Of a stretch of 30,702 nt of DNA, positions 7,875 to 15,023 are shown piece after piece. The notes below the pieces were generated by a model that was not told the origin of the DNA, made no database searches, and saw only the letters and a program-made list of their open reading frames with translations. Source of the DNA: CAZDAW01 sp964503685 (GTDB lineage Bacteria > Chloroflexota > Anaerolineae > Anaerolineales > Anaerolineaceae); NCBI GenBank assembly GCA_964503685.1, contig CAZDAW010000039.1, positions 1 to 30,702 of the forward strand, in the 5' to 3' direction. Numbering within the stretch: position 1 is the stretch's first letter; each line of letters begins with the position of its first letter. A program made the translations under genes and the position numbers.

Positions 7875-10628
7875 ATGGAACTTGGTTTGATTCGAAAAAT
7901 AGACATTGATCACGAAATGCAACAATCTTACCTGGATTATGCCATGAGCGTGATCGTGTCACGGGCTTTGCCAGATGCGCGTGATGGATTGAAACCGGTG
8001 CAAAGACGTATTCTATATGCCATGTACGATATGGGTTTGCGCCCGGATTCGGGTTATAAGAAATCGGCCAGGATCGTTGGAGAAGTATTAGGGAAATATC
8101 ATCCCCATGGAGATATGGCGGTTTATGAAACAATGGCTCGCCTGGCGCAGGATTTTTCAATGCGCTGCTTATTAGTGGATGGGCAGGGAAATTTTGGCAG
8201 CATCGACGGCGATCCGCCGGCGGCCATGCGATATACCGAAGCTCGGTTAACAGCGCCGGCAATTCAATTGTTAAAAGATATTGAAAAGAACACGGTCGAT
8301 TATGTTGGTAATTTTGATGAAACATTAACTGAACCGGTTGTTCTGCCGGCTGCATTACCTAATCTGTTGGTTAATGGGGGAACCGGTATTGCTGTGGGTA
8401 TGGCAACCAATATCCCTCCCCACAATTTATGTGAAGTCGTTGATGCATTGAATTACATGCTCCAGCAGTGGGATCGCCAGGATGATATCAATGTGGACGA
8501 TTTGATGCGCTTCATCAAGGGGCCGGATTTTCCAACTGGCGGCATCATCATTCAAGATCCGCAAGGGGATGGGTTGACCAGCGCTTATGGCAGCGGCCGA
8601 GGGAAGATTGTTGTTCAGGCCCGAACACAGATTGAGGAGATGGGACGCGGTCGCAGTCGGATTATCGTAACTGAACTGCCCTATATGACTAACAAAGCCA
8701 GTCTGATTGAACGAATTGCTGAACTGGTACGGGATGGTCATCTCGAAGGGATTGCAGATTTGCGCGACGAATCAGATCGTCAGGGCATGCGGATTGTGAT
8801 TGAGTTGAAGCAAACTGCTGACCCGCAGGAAATGTTGCGCGAATTATATCAGCGCACCCCAATGAAGAGCACATTTAGTATCAATATGCTGGCGTTAGTG
8901 GATGGAGAGCCGCGTTTGCTCTCGCTCAAGCAGGCCTTGCGAGTCTATCTGGAGCATCGCCTGACAGTCATCCGGCGACGCAGCGAGTTTGAGCTTGAAA
9001 AAGCCCGTCAGCGCGCCCATATATTGGAAGGGCTGCGAGTGGCGCTTAAGAATCTGGATGAGGTTATTTCGATAATCAGAAATTCAGCAGATGTTGATAT
9101 CGCACGCAGCCGTTTGATGAAACGTTTTAAACTCAGCGAATTACAGACACAGGCAATTTTGGATATGCCGCTTCGCCGTCTGGCTGCTCTGGAACGCAAG
9201 AAAATTGAGCTGGAATACAAAGAATTAATGGCTTTGATCAAGGATCTGGAAGGGTTGCTGAAATCGCCCAGGCGGATGCGTGAATTGGCGGCTTCTGAAC
9301 TCAATGGCGTAAAGCAGGCTTACGGCGACAAACGCCGGACCCAGGTCGTCAACTTACAGGAAGGCAAGTCGGTAAGCGCTTTATTAACAACGACGGATGT
9401 CCTTCCGGAACAGATTGTCTGGGTGGCAGTATCTGAAGATGGTGTGGTATTTCGTACTCATGAAGATAATCCACCGCGCTTAAGTGGGCGCGATGCACCG
9501 CGTTGGGCAGTACGCGCCAATACCCATCATACTCTGTATCTGGTGTCTGAACAGGGACAGGCGGCTGCAGTGGCAGTGCATTCTTTACCTGAAGCTGAGG
9601 ACTTTACGGGAGGTCTTCCTTACCAAAAAATATCACCGCTCAGAAGCGATGGGAAGTTAGGAGCAGTCTTTACCCTGCCGCCTCGTTCCGATTCTCAGGC
9701 AGCCGCTTTCGTAACTTCGGTCACCCGCGGCGGTTTATTGAAGAAATCTGACGTATTGGAGTTGCCTGGCCCATCGGCGCAAACTTTCACTCTTGCAAAA
9801 GTTAACCCTGGCGATAATTTGGGATGGGTATTTCTGACGCGCGAAGGGGATGAAATATTATTGGTAACTGCCCAGGGAATGGCCATACGTTTTTCTTCAG
9901 AAGAGGTGCGCCCAATGGGTCTGGTGGCTGCCGGGGTTGCAGGGATCAAGCTGGCTGTTGGCGACGAGGTGATTGGCGCTGAATTGATGTCGCACAACGG
10001 CGAAGTATTGCTGGTTGCTTCAGATGGGAAAGGTAAACGCGTTGCATGTGGAGAATTTCCACTCCAGGGACGCTATGGGCAGGGGGTGATCGCTTGGAAA
10101 TGCTCGCCAGGAGTAAGACTGGTTGGCGTCGCGGTTGGCAAAGGCACAAATAAGGTAACGGCCCGACTGGCAAAAGCGGCTGCAAAAATCATACGTCTGG
10201 ATGAGGCTCCTTTACGGGGGAGATCTGCTGGCGGACAAATGATTGTCGAGGTCAAAGCTGGTGATGCACTTCTGGGAATCACACAGCCTCGAGATGGATT
10301 GCAGTATTGGAATGAAAAACCTGCGGCATCTTCTGCGTCCAAAAAAGGTGAAGAAGCATCCTCATCAGGCGCTCGCAGGCGTTCTGCGAAAGCTGTGCAA
10401 TTAATGTTGGTTGAGGAAGAAAAGAAAGCCAAGCGAATTGCCAAAACTGACGAGAGTAAAGTAAAGAGAGCGGCTAAGGCTGCAAAACCAAAAGCGGCGA
10501 AGAAGCCTGCGTCTGCGAATCAGACGGAAGCAGGTAAATCAAAAGTGAGCGGGCAACCTGTCAAGCCTGCGACAAAAACTACGGACAAGAAGATTGGGAG
10601 GGCGCGAAAGAACGAGCCTGAATCATGA
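7875..10628 (+). CDS. Type IIA topoisomerase subunit A (GyrA/ParC family)
   Basis: A 917-residue DNA breakage-rejoining subunit that pairs with a GyrB/ParE ATPase. The N-terminus MELGLIRKIDID, the SYLDYAMSVIVSRALPD motif, the HPHGD segment at 76-80 and the active-site tyrosine Y120 in RYTEARL are clear. The C-terminal half carries beta-pinwheel blades (VRPMGLVAAGVAGIKL, GRYGQGVIAW). No canonical QRRGGKG GyrA box is seen, so gyrase versus topoisomerase IV type is open. The residue after HPHGD is Met81, where Ser/Thr/Ala is usual, and the later acidic residue is Glu85. Residues 823-917 are a Lys/Ala-rich basic tail. ATG 7875 is chosen (GGAG 7 nt upstream, family-like N-terminus) over GTG 7830. 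Its stop overlaps the convergent adenosine deaminase gene by 6 bp. Confidence 0.95.
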   Translation: MELGLIRKIDIDHEMQQSYLDYAMSVIVSRALPDARDGLKPVQRRILYAMYDMGLRPDSGYKKSARIVGEVLGKYHPHGDMAVYETMARLAQDFSMRCLLVDGQGNFGSIDGDPPAAMRYTEARLTAPAIQLLKDIEKNTVDYVGNFDETLTEPVVLPAALPNLLVNGGTGIAVGMATNIPPHNLCEVVDALNYMLQQWDRQDDINVDDLMRFIKGPDFPTGGIIIQDPQGDGLTSAYGSGRGKIVVQARTQIEEMGRGRSRIIVTELPYMTNKASLIERIAELVRDGHLEGIADLRDESDRQGMRIVIELKQTADPQEMLRELYQRTPMKSTFSINMLALVDGEPRLLSLKQALRVYLEHRLTVIRRRSEFELEKARQRAHILEGLRVALKNLDEVISIIRNSADVDIARSRLMKRFKLSELQTQAILDMPLRRLAALERKKIELEYKELMALIKDLEGLLKSPRRMRELAASELNGVKQAYGDKRRTQVVNLQEGKSVSALLTTTDVLPEQIVWVAVSEDGVVFRTHEDNPPRLSGRDAPRWAVRANTHHTLYLVSEQGQAAAVAVHSLPEAEDFTGGLPYQKISPLRSDGKLGAVFTLPPRSDSQAAAFVTSVTRGGLLKKSDVLELPGPSAQTFTLAKVNPGDNLGWVFLTREGDEILLVTAQGMAIRFSSEEVRPMGLVAAGVAGIKLAVGDEVIGAELMSHNGEVLLVASDGKGKRVACGEFPLQGRYGQGVIAWKCSPGVRLVGVAVGKGTNKVTARLAKAAAKIIRLDEAPLRGRSAGGQMIVEVKAGDALLGITQPRDGLQYWNEKPAASSASKKGEEASSSGARRRSAKAVQLMLVEEEKKAKRIAKTDESKVKRAAKAAKPKAAKKPASANQTEAGKSKVSGQPVKPATKTTDKKIGRARKNEPES

Positions 10629-11639
10629 GCCTTTGCCAGAAAATGATTCCCAGATATCGGATTTTTCTGCGGTGGTGATGAAAGCTGCTTCGATTCCATT
10701 GCGCTGCACCTGGCGTAACTCATCCTGTGTCAACCCTATTTCATCCAAAGCTAGCTGGTATTCGTGTTCAAGGGTAATGTTTCCAAAAATTGAAGGATCA
10801 TCAGCATTTATTGTGGCGCGAATGCCGTTTCGCAGGAATTTTGGCAGCGGGTGAGCTTTCAGGCTGGGGACGGAACAGGTGTAATAATTGCTTGTTGGGC
10901 AGCATTCAATGGCAACACCGCGTTCCGCCAATAGATCCACCGTGGACGGGTCATCAACCGCGTGAACGGCGTGGCCAATACGTTCCGCGCCTAATTCCAG
11001 GATAGCGGTGCGCACGCTTTCGGCGCCGCGAAATTCGCCGGCATGAGTGGTGATATGCAGGCCGGCTGTACGAGCCTGGCGAAAATGGTCGATAAAGAGT
11101 TCGGCGGGGAATCGCGCCTCATCGCCGGCCAAATCGACCCCGGTGATGCCTTTTTGGCAGTAGGCAAGTGCAGCATTTAGCTCGATCTGGCATGCCTCGG
11201 GGCCATAGGTGCGCGAGAGAATTACGATTAATTTTGAGCGCATGGGCAGCCGATTTTGGGTATCTTGCCAGGCTTCACAAACGGCTGCAGTAACTGACAG
11301 CGGGTCCAGGTTGTGCGATTCAGCCATAAAAAGGGGACTGAACCGCAGTTCCAAGTAATTGATTCCTTCAGCGGCCGCATCCTCAAGAGTTTCGCAGGCG
11401 ACTCGCCGGCAGATATCATAATCTGCAAGAATTCGGGTGAATATCGAAAAACTGGGCAGGATATCAAGAATATCAGGTGTCGGTTTTGTGATCCAGGTGA
11501 GTTTTTCCAATTCAGAAAGCGAGTAAGCCGGTAATGAAATCCCCTTCTGTTTAGCAATTTCTATTACGGTTGTCAAACGGATACTGCCCTCAAGATGGCG
11601 GTGCAGTTCAACGCGGGGTAGAGCAGTATCCATGATCAT
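10623..11639 (-). CDS. add: Adenosine deaminase
   Basis: A 338-residue zinc amidohydrolase that converts adenosine or deoxyadenosine to inosine or deoxyinosine in purine salvage. Zinc ligands and catalytic residues are in place: H13 and H15 in HRHLEGS, H199 and E202 in THAGE, H223 in RIGHAVHA, and D280/D281 in NADDPSIFG. Length is normal for bacterial members. The ATG at 11639 has AGGAG 6 nt upstream; a second in-frame ATG two codons later is less well placed. A related adenine deaminase or aminodeoxyfutalosine deaminase cannot be fully excluded because these share the same motifs. It follows the AIM24 gene after a 198-nt gap that contains a weak terminator and an inverted repeat, so it may have its own promoter. 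Confidence 0.9.
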   Translation of the reverse strand: MIMDTALPRVELHRHLEGSIRLTTVIEIAKQKGISLPAYSLSELEKLTWITKPTPDILDILPSFSIFTRILADYDICRRVACETLEDAAAEGINYLELRFSPLFMAESHNLDPLSVTAAVCEAWQDTQNRLPMRSKLIVILSRTYGPEACQIELNAALAYCQKGITGVDLAGDEARFPAELFIDHFRQARTAGLHITTHAGEFRGAESVRTAILELGAERIGHAVHAVDDPSTVDLLAERGVAIECCPTSNYYTCSVPSLKAHPLPKFLRNGIRATINADDPSIFGNITLEHEYQLALDEIGLTQDELRQVQRNGIEAAFITTAEKSDIWESFSGKGS

Positions 11640-11703
11640 TTTTATCTCCTGGAATATTTTACCTTGACGATATCATCTTGAATTTTAATTGTCGTGCCAT
11701 CAA

Positions 11704-11752
11704 ATTATAAATGATTTTTATGTATGGCTTTATAAAATTAAAAATCATTTAT
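11704..11752 (-). promoter_or_regulatory. AT-rich inverted repeat over a candidate -10 upstream of add
   Basis: Perfect 14-bp arms (ATAAATGATTTTTA at 11707-11720, complement at 11739-11752) with an 18-bp spacer. On the - strand a TATAAT (11709-11704) overlaps the proximal arm. No good -35 was found at 17 nt. The arrangement fits an operator but could also be an RNA hairpin. Confidence 0.4.
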
Positions 11753-11792
11753 TGGCAGTCAATTCCTGGAAGTTATCTCATCGACTTTGATG

Positions 11793-11826
11793 AAAAATCC
11801 TCAGATGTACGCGGAAAAGAGGATTT
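11793..11826 (-). terminator. Possible weak terminator after the AIM24 gene
   Basis: On the - strand an 8-bp AAATCCTC/GAGGATTT stem with a 16-nt loop ends in ATTTTTC. The stem is short and AT-rich, so termination would be partial. Confidence 0.4.
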
Positions 11827-11837
11827 CAGGAAATGGC

Positions 11838-12521
11838 TTAATTGCTGCTCGTTTGTTTTGGCAGATATGGAATCAGCCAGGAGATAAAGGCATCCATTGA
11901 ACGCGTTTGCATCAGTACCCGACCAGGCCCCGTAAGATCGACAACCAACCCTTCGCCGCTGAACAGGGTCGATTTTAGGCCGCCGATAGCGCGTACTTTG
12001 AAGCCAATTTTCTCACTGAAGGCAACAAGATGTCCGGTATCAAGAGTGATTTTTTGCCCGGCTTGCAGGCTGACATCGTGAATGGCGCCGTAACTGGAAA
12101 GCACGAGCGGACCAGAGCCAGTTGCCTTGAGCATTATAAAACCTTCGGATGCAAAGAAAGTCTTGGCGTCGCTCCAGCCAGTGTTAATTTCAACACTCAT
12201 AGCTGAGGCGACAAATGAACCGGATTGCACGAGGAGTGTTTCGTTTTGCATGTCCAGCACAAACATATCGCCGGGCATGGCCGGGGCAACATTAATCTCG
12301 CCGCCCTGGGCAGGCGCCTGATAAGTATTAACGAAAAAAGATTCTCCGCCCAATACGGAACGCGCCAGGGATTTCAGTAACCCGCCTTGCATCTTGGTCT
12401 GGATGGTTATTCCATCTGACATACTGACCATTGACCCGGATTCCACTCTTATTTCTTCATTGGGATCGAGCTTGATATTGGTCATTGAGTAAGAAGGTCG
12501 ATATAAAATTTCGGTTTTCAT
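11838..12521 (-). CDS. AIM24 family protein (TIGR00266 type)
   Basis: A 227-residue beta-rich protein of the AIM24/TIGR00266 family. Features seen are an N-terminal NEEIRVESGSMVSM segment, the GGESFFVNTY motif, MPGDMF, and a long run of Gly-rich beta repeats ending in a hydrophobic C-terminus (AFISWLIPYLP). There is no signal peptide. The molecular function of the family is not established; yeast Aim24 is mitochondrial and the bacterial proteins are often annotated as attachment to membranes or beta-barrel scaffolds. The ATG at 12521 has AGGAG 7 nt upstream. Only 30 nt separate it from the metallo-hydrolase gene upstream, so the two are probably one operon. Confidence 0.85.
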   Translation of the reverse strand: MKTEILYRPSYSMTNIKLDPNEEIRVESGSMVSMSDGITIQTKMQGGLLKSLARSVLGGESFFVNTYQAPAQGGEINVAPAMPGDMFVLDMQNETLLVQSGSFVASAMSVEINTGWSDAKTFFASEGFIMLKATGSGPLVLSSYGAIHDVSLQAGQKITLDTGHLVAFSEKIGFKVRAIGGLKSTLFSGEGLVVDLTGPGRVLMQTRSMDAFISWLIPYLPKQTSSN

Positions 12522-12551
12522 TTTTTAACTCCTGTAAGGATTTTATATAAT

Positions 12552-13253
12552 TTATCGAATGGCGATTGACCCAGAATGAAATGCTTCAAGTACAATATCC
12601 GATTCAAATTGACCACCGTGTGATAACCACAATTTGCCCTTTGTTGTTGATAGAATGGTTTTCAGACTTTCTTTTAATGCGGCGAAATCGGAGGCGTAAA
12701 ATGGATACATTAATTTTCTGTGACGTAAAAAATCTGCCATCAGTATATCCCCAATTATGGCGTCTCCATGCGAAAGGAGGATTGATATGCTGCCCGGCGT
12801 ATGCCCAGGGGTATGAATAATTTTTCCGTTTACGCCAAATGGCATCAGATCCAGCTCTTTTTCGATCAGAATATCTGGTTCGACAGGAGTTCCGAGCGCA
12901 GATTGACGTAGAAACAAATTGAAGAATTTCCCCAGGTTTCCGGTTGGAATAGTATATTTGCGTAGATTGATATTTTGTCGAAACGCCTCGGCGTCAAGTG
13001 GGTGAATCGCAATGGGCGCCTTGACTATTTCTCTGATTTTTTGAGCGCCGCCAAAATGATCATTATGCCCATGTGTGATTACCATCAGCGAGATATCCTT
13101 ATAAGCAATGTTATGTTGGTTAATCGTTTTGAGAATGTGTTGTTCGCTGCCGCGCATACCCGTATCAACAAGAATGGAACGCTCCCCATTTATTAAAAAG
13201 GCGGATACCATACCCATTGAAATTGGGATAATTACCGATTGCTGGTTGCCCAT
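12552..13253 (-). CDS. Metallo-beta-lactamase-fold hydrolase
   Basis: A 233-residue MBL-fold protein with the full set of metal ligands: H61, H63, D65 and H66 in THGHNDHFGG, H151 in HTPGHTPGS, D169 in IIGDIL and H212 in LWLSHGG. These bind two metal ions. No second domain is present, so it belongs to the single-domain glyoxalase II/general hydrolase-like group and the substrate is unknown. An in-frame TAA lies 3 nt before the ATG, so translation cannot begin further upstream; the nearest SD-like AGGAG is 13 nt away, which is long. It leads the leftward AIM24 operon and is divergent from the PrsW-like gene. Confidence 0.9.
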   Translation of the reverse strand: MGNQQSVIIPISMGMVSAFLINGERSILVDTGMRGSEQHILKTINQHNIAYKDISLMVITHGHNDHFGGAQKIREIVKAPIAIHPLDAEAFRQNINLRKYTIPTGNLGKFFNLFLRQSALGTPVEPDILIEKELDLMPFGVNGKIIHTPGHTPGSISILLSHGDAIIGDILMADFLRHRKLMYPFYASDFAALKESLKTILSTTKGKLWLSHGGQFESDIVLEAFHSGSIAIR

Positions 13254-13474
13254 TTTTTATAATCATCTCCTGCGGTGAATTTTGAAAACCGGGGCATTTT
13301 TGTCCGTTTCTTTTGGTTAATATTGTGATGTGATGATTATAAATCGTTTACATGATAAATATTAATGATAATAGCCAGTAATAAGGGAAATGCCAGAGTA
13401 AGAATAGTTGATATCATGCTGATATTCAATTTGCGGAGAATAAAATATTTGCAAAGTGAATGTGAAAATTTTTA
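13254..13474. other. AT-rich divergent intergenic region
   Basis: It separates the leftward MBL gene from the rightward PrsW-like gene. On the - strand there is a TATAAT (13341-13336) with no clear -35. No RNA gene, repeat or small coding gene could be supported in this stretch. Confidence 0.5.
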
Positions 13475-13503
13475 TTGTTATTTCCCTTAAAAATTTATAT
13501 AAT
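13475..13503 (+). promoter_or_regulatory. Promoter of the PrsW-like/protease operon
   Basis: TTGTTA (13475-13480), a 17-nt spacer, and a perfect TATAAT (13498-13503). Initiation near 13510 gives a leader of about 40 nt to the SD-supported ATG at 13551. Confidence 0.7.
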
Positions 13504-13550
13504 GGGATATCGAAATGTGGTTTATCAGTGATTATTCAGGAGGAGTGATT

Positions 13551-14426
13551 ATGCGTGATGCGCAAACAGACGTCATCAGACCGCAGCGGAAAAGTTTATG
13601 GTTATCCAATTGGGTCACTTTTGTATTATTGGGTGTATTTTTACTTTTTGCCTTTGCTGTGGAATGGCTGTTCCATCCGACATTTACTCAAACGAGTCTG
13701 CTTCTAACCGGGGTCGTCATGTCGTTAATTCCGGCTGCCCTATGGATTATATTTTTCTATCGGCAGGATGCACATGAGCCTGAACCAAAGGGAATGGTCT
13801 TCAGTGTATTTATTCTGGGCGGCTTGCTGGCTGCGGCTGTTGGCATTCCCCTCGTTGATGATCTATATCAGGTTTCCGACTGGCTGTATGACAGCGCCAT
13901 GACTAATTTATTTGGAGCAATTCTGGTAATTGGCTTCAGTCAGGAATTCTTAAAGTACGCCGCGGTGCGATTTTCTGTTTACAATACAGCCGAATTCGAT
14001 GAGCGGACTGATGGAATTGTATATGCCACTTCGGCTGGCCTGGGTTATGCCACGGTGTTAAATATCGCTTTCGTGGTTAATTCAGGGGGAGTTGACCTGG
14101 GTATGGGGGCGATCAGGATTGTTTTAACCGCTTTGGCGCAGGCCAGCTTCGCCGGCATTACCGGATATTTTTTGAGCAGCGAAAAATTGGATCAGCGCCC
14201 GGCCTGGTGGATGCCGGTTGGTATCAGCCTGGCTGCAATATTGAATGGTCTTTTTTATTATGTTTGGGGAACTTTAAAACGGCCGAACATCAATACAGCG
14301 GGTGGTTTTGTTAATCCATGGATTGGGTTGGTAATTGGAGCTGCGTTGGCGCTGATTGTCATGCTGGCGTTGTCTCGTCTGATTGCTCGCGACCAAAAAC
14401 GTTTGCAAATTCAGCAGGAGGTTTGA
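13551..14426 (+). CDS. PrsW-family membrane protein with altered catalytic residues
   Basis: A 291-residue polytopic membrane protein with about 7-8 hydrophobic helices. It carries the PrsW-family marks DAHEPEP (73-79), a motif aligned to EExxK, and FDERTDGIVY (149-158). PrsW proteins are membrane proteases; in Bacillus subtilis PrsW starts cleavage of the anti-sigma factor RsiW. Here the first motif reads Q131-E132-x-x-K135 instead of EExxK. The positions where family members normally have His are Q197 (LAQASFAG) and N232 (LNGLFYYV). This suggests a non-proteolytic or altered member. ATG 13551 is chosen over ATG 13515 because AGGAGG lies 7 nt upstream. It is first in a tight operon; the next start is one base beyond its stop. 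Confidence 0.8.
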   Translation: MRDAQTDVIRPQRKSLWLSNWVTFVLLGVFLLFAFAVEWLFHPTFTQTSLLLTGVVMSLIPAALWIIFFYRQDAHEPEPKGMVFSVFILGGLLAAAVGIPLVDDLYQVSDWLYDSAMTNLFGAILVIGFSQEFLKYAAVRFSVYNTAEFDERTDGIVYATSAGLGYATVLNIAFVVNSGGVDLGMGAIRIVLTALAQASFAGITGYFLSSEKLDQRPAWWMPVGISLAAILNGLFYYVWGTLKRPNINTAGGFVNPWIGLVIGAALALIVMLALSRLIARDQKRLQIQQEV

Positions 14427-14427
14427 T

Positions 14428-15021
14428 GTGACAGCGATGACGACACAATCAAAATCTAAAGCACTACCGTCAGTCAACCTTTCCACCTGGCTTGTTGGTG
14501 GTCTTACGATGATTGCTTTGTTGGCGGGATGGCTGATCAAACAAGGTGTACAGAATGATACAAAACGAGTAGAGCGGCAGGGCGTTGTAGCCATGGCTCC
14601 AGCCGGTTGGATGATTAACTATGGATTGCAAAGCGAAGAAAGGGTGTTTGAGGCAGTTGATCCATTGGACCTCACCCATCGTTATGTGGTCAGCCTGCTC
14701 CCCGTAGCGCCTGAGGGCAAAATTGCCGATCTGGTTGTGATACGGAATTTAAAAGTCGGACAGACTTTAAATCTCTATCGGGTGATTGGCCAGGATTCTG
14801 TGTTGGTGATGGGAAGAGAGAGTTATAAGGTAACATACGCGTATGTTCGACCCAACGAAAGTGGTATGCTGCCTCAGGTAATCCAGGGTGTTGATTATTA
14901 TTTACAGGTAGGCGACAAAGCGCTTGTTGTGACAATGGAAGAAGTAACCGGTTTATTTAAGGATGCGTTGCCGAAATTCTTGGAATTTTTGAATACGGTT
15001 ACCTATATTCCGGGAGGTTGA
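14428..15021 (+). CDS. Single-pass membrane protein with a PsbP/DUF1795-like outer domain
   Basis: A 197-residue protein not assigned to a known family with certainty. One transmembrane helix spans about 19-37 (WLVGGLTMIALLAGWLI), with a basic segment and then an extracytoplasmic domain. The domain opens with APAGWMINYG and continues in alternating strands to a C-terminal helix (FKDALPKFLEFLNTV), an order that recalls the Mog1/PsbP/DUF1795 fold; this likeness is by eye only. The GTG at 14428 is chosen because AGGAGG lies 6 nt before it and it directly follows the TGA of the PrsW-like gene; ATG 14437 is the alternative. The next gene starts 2 nt after its stop, so the three genes are very probably translationally coupled. 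Confidence 0.8.
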   Translation: MTAMTTQSKSKALPSVNLSTWLVGGLTMIALLAGWLIKQGVQNDTKRVERQGVVAMAPAGWMINYGLQSEERVFEAVDPLDLTHRYVVSLLPVAPEGKIADLVVIRNLKVGQTLNLYRVIGQDSVLVMGRESYKVTYAYVRPNESGMLPQVIQGVDYYLQVGDKALVVTMEEVTGLFKDALPKFLEFLNTVTYIPGG

Positions 15022-15023
15022 AA

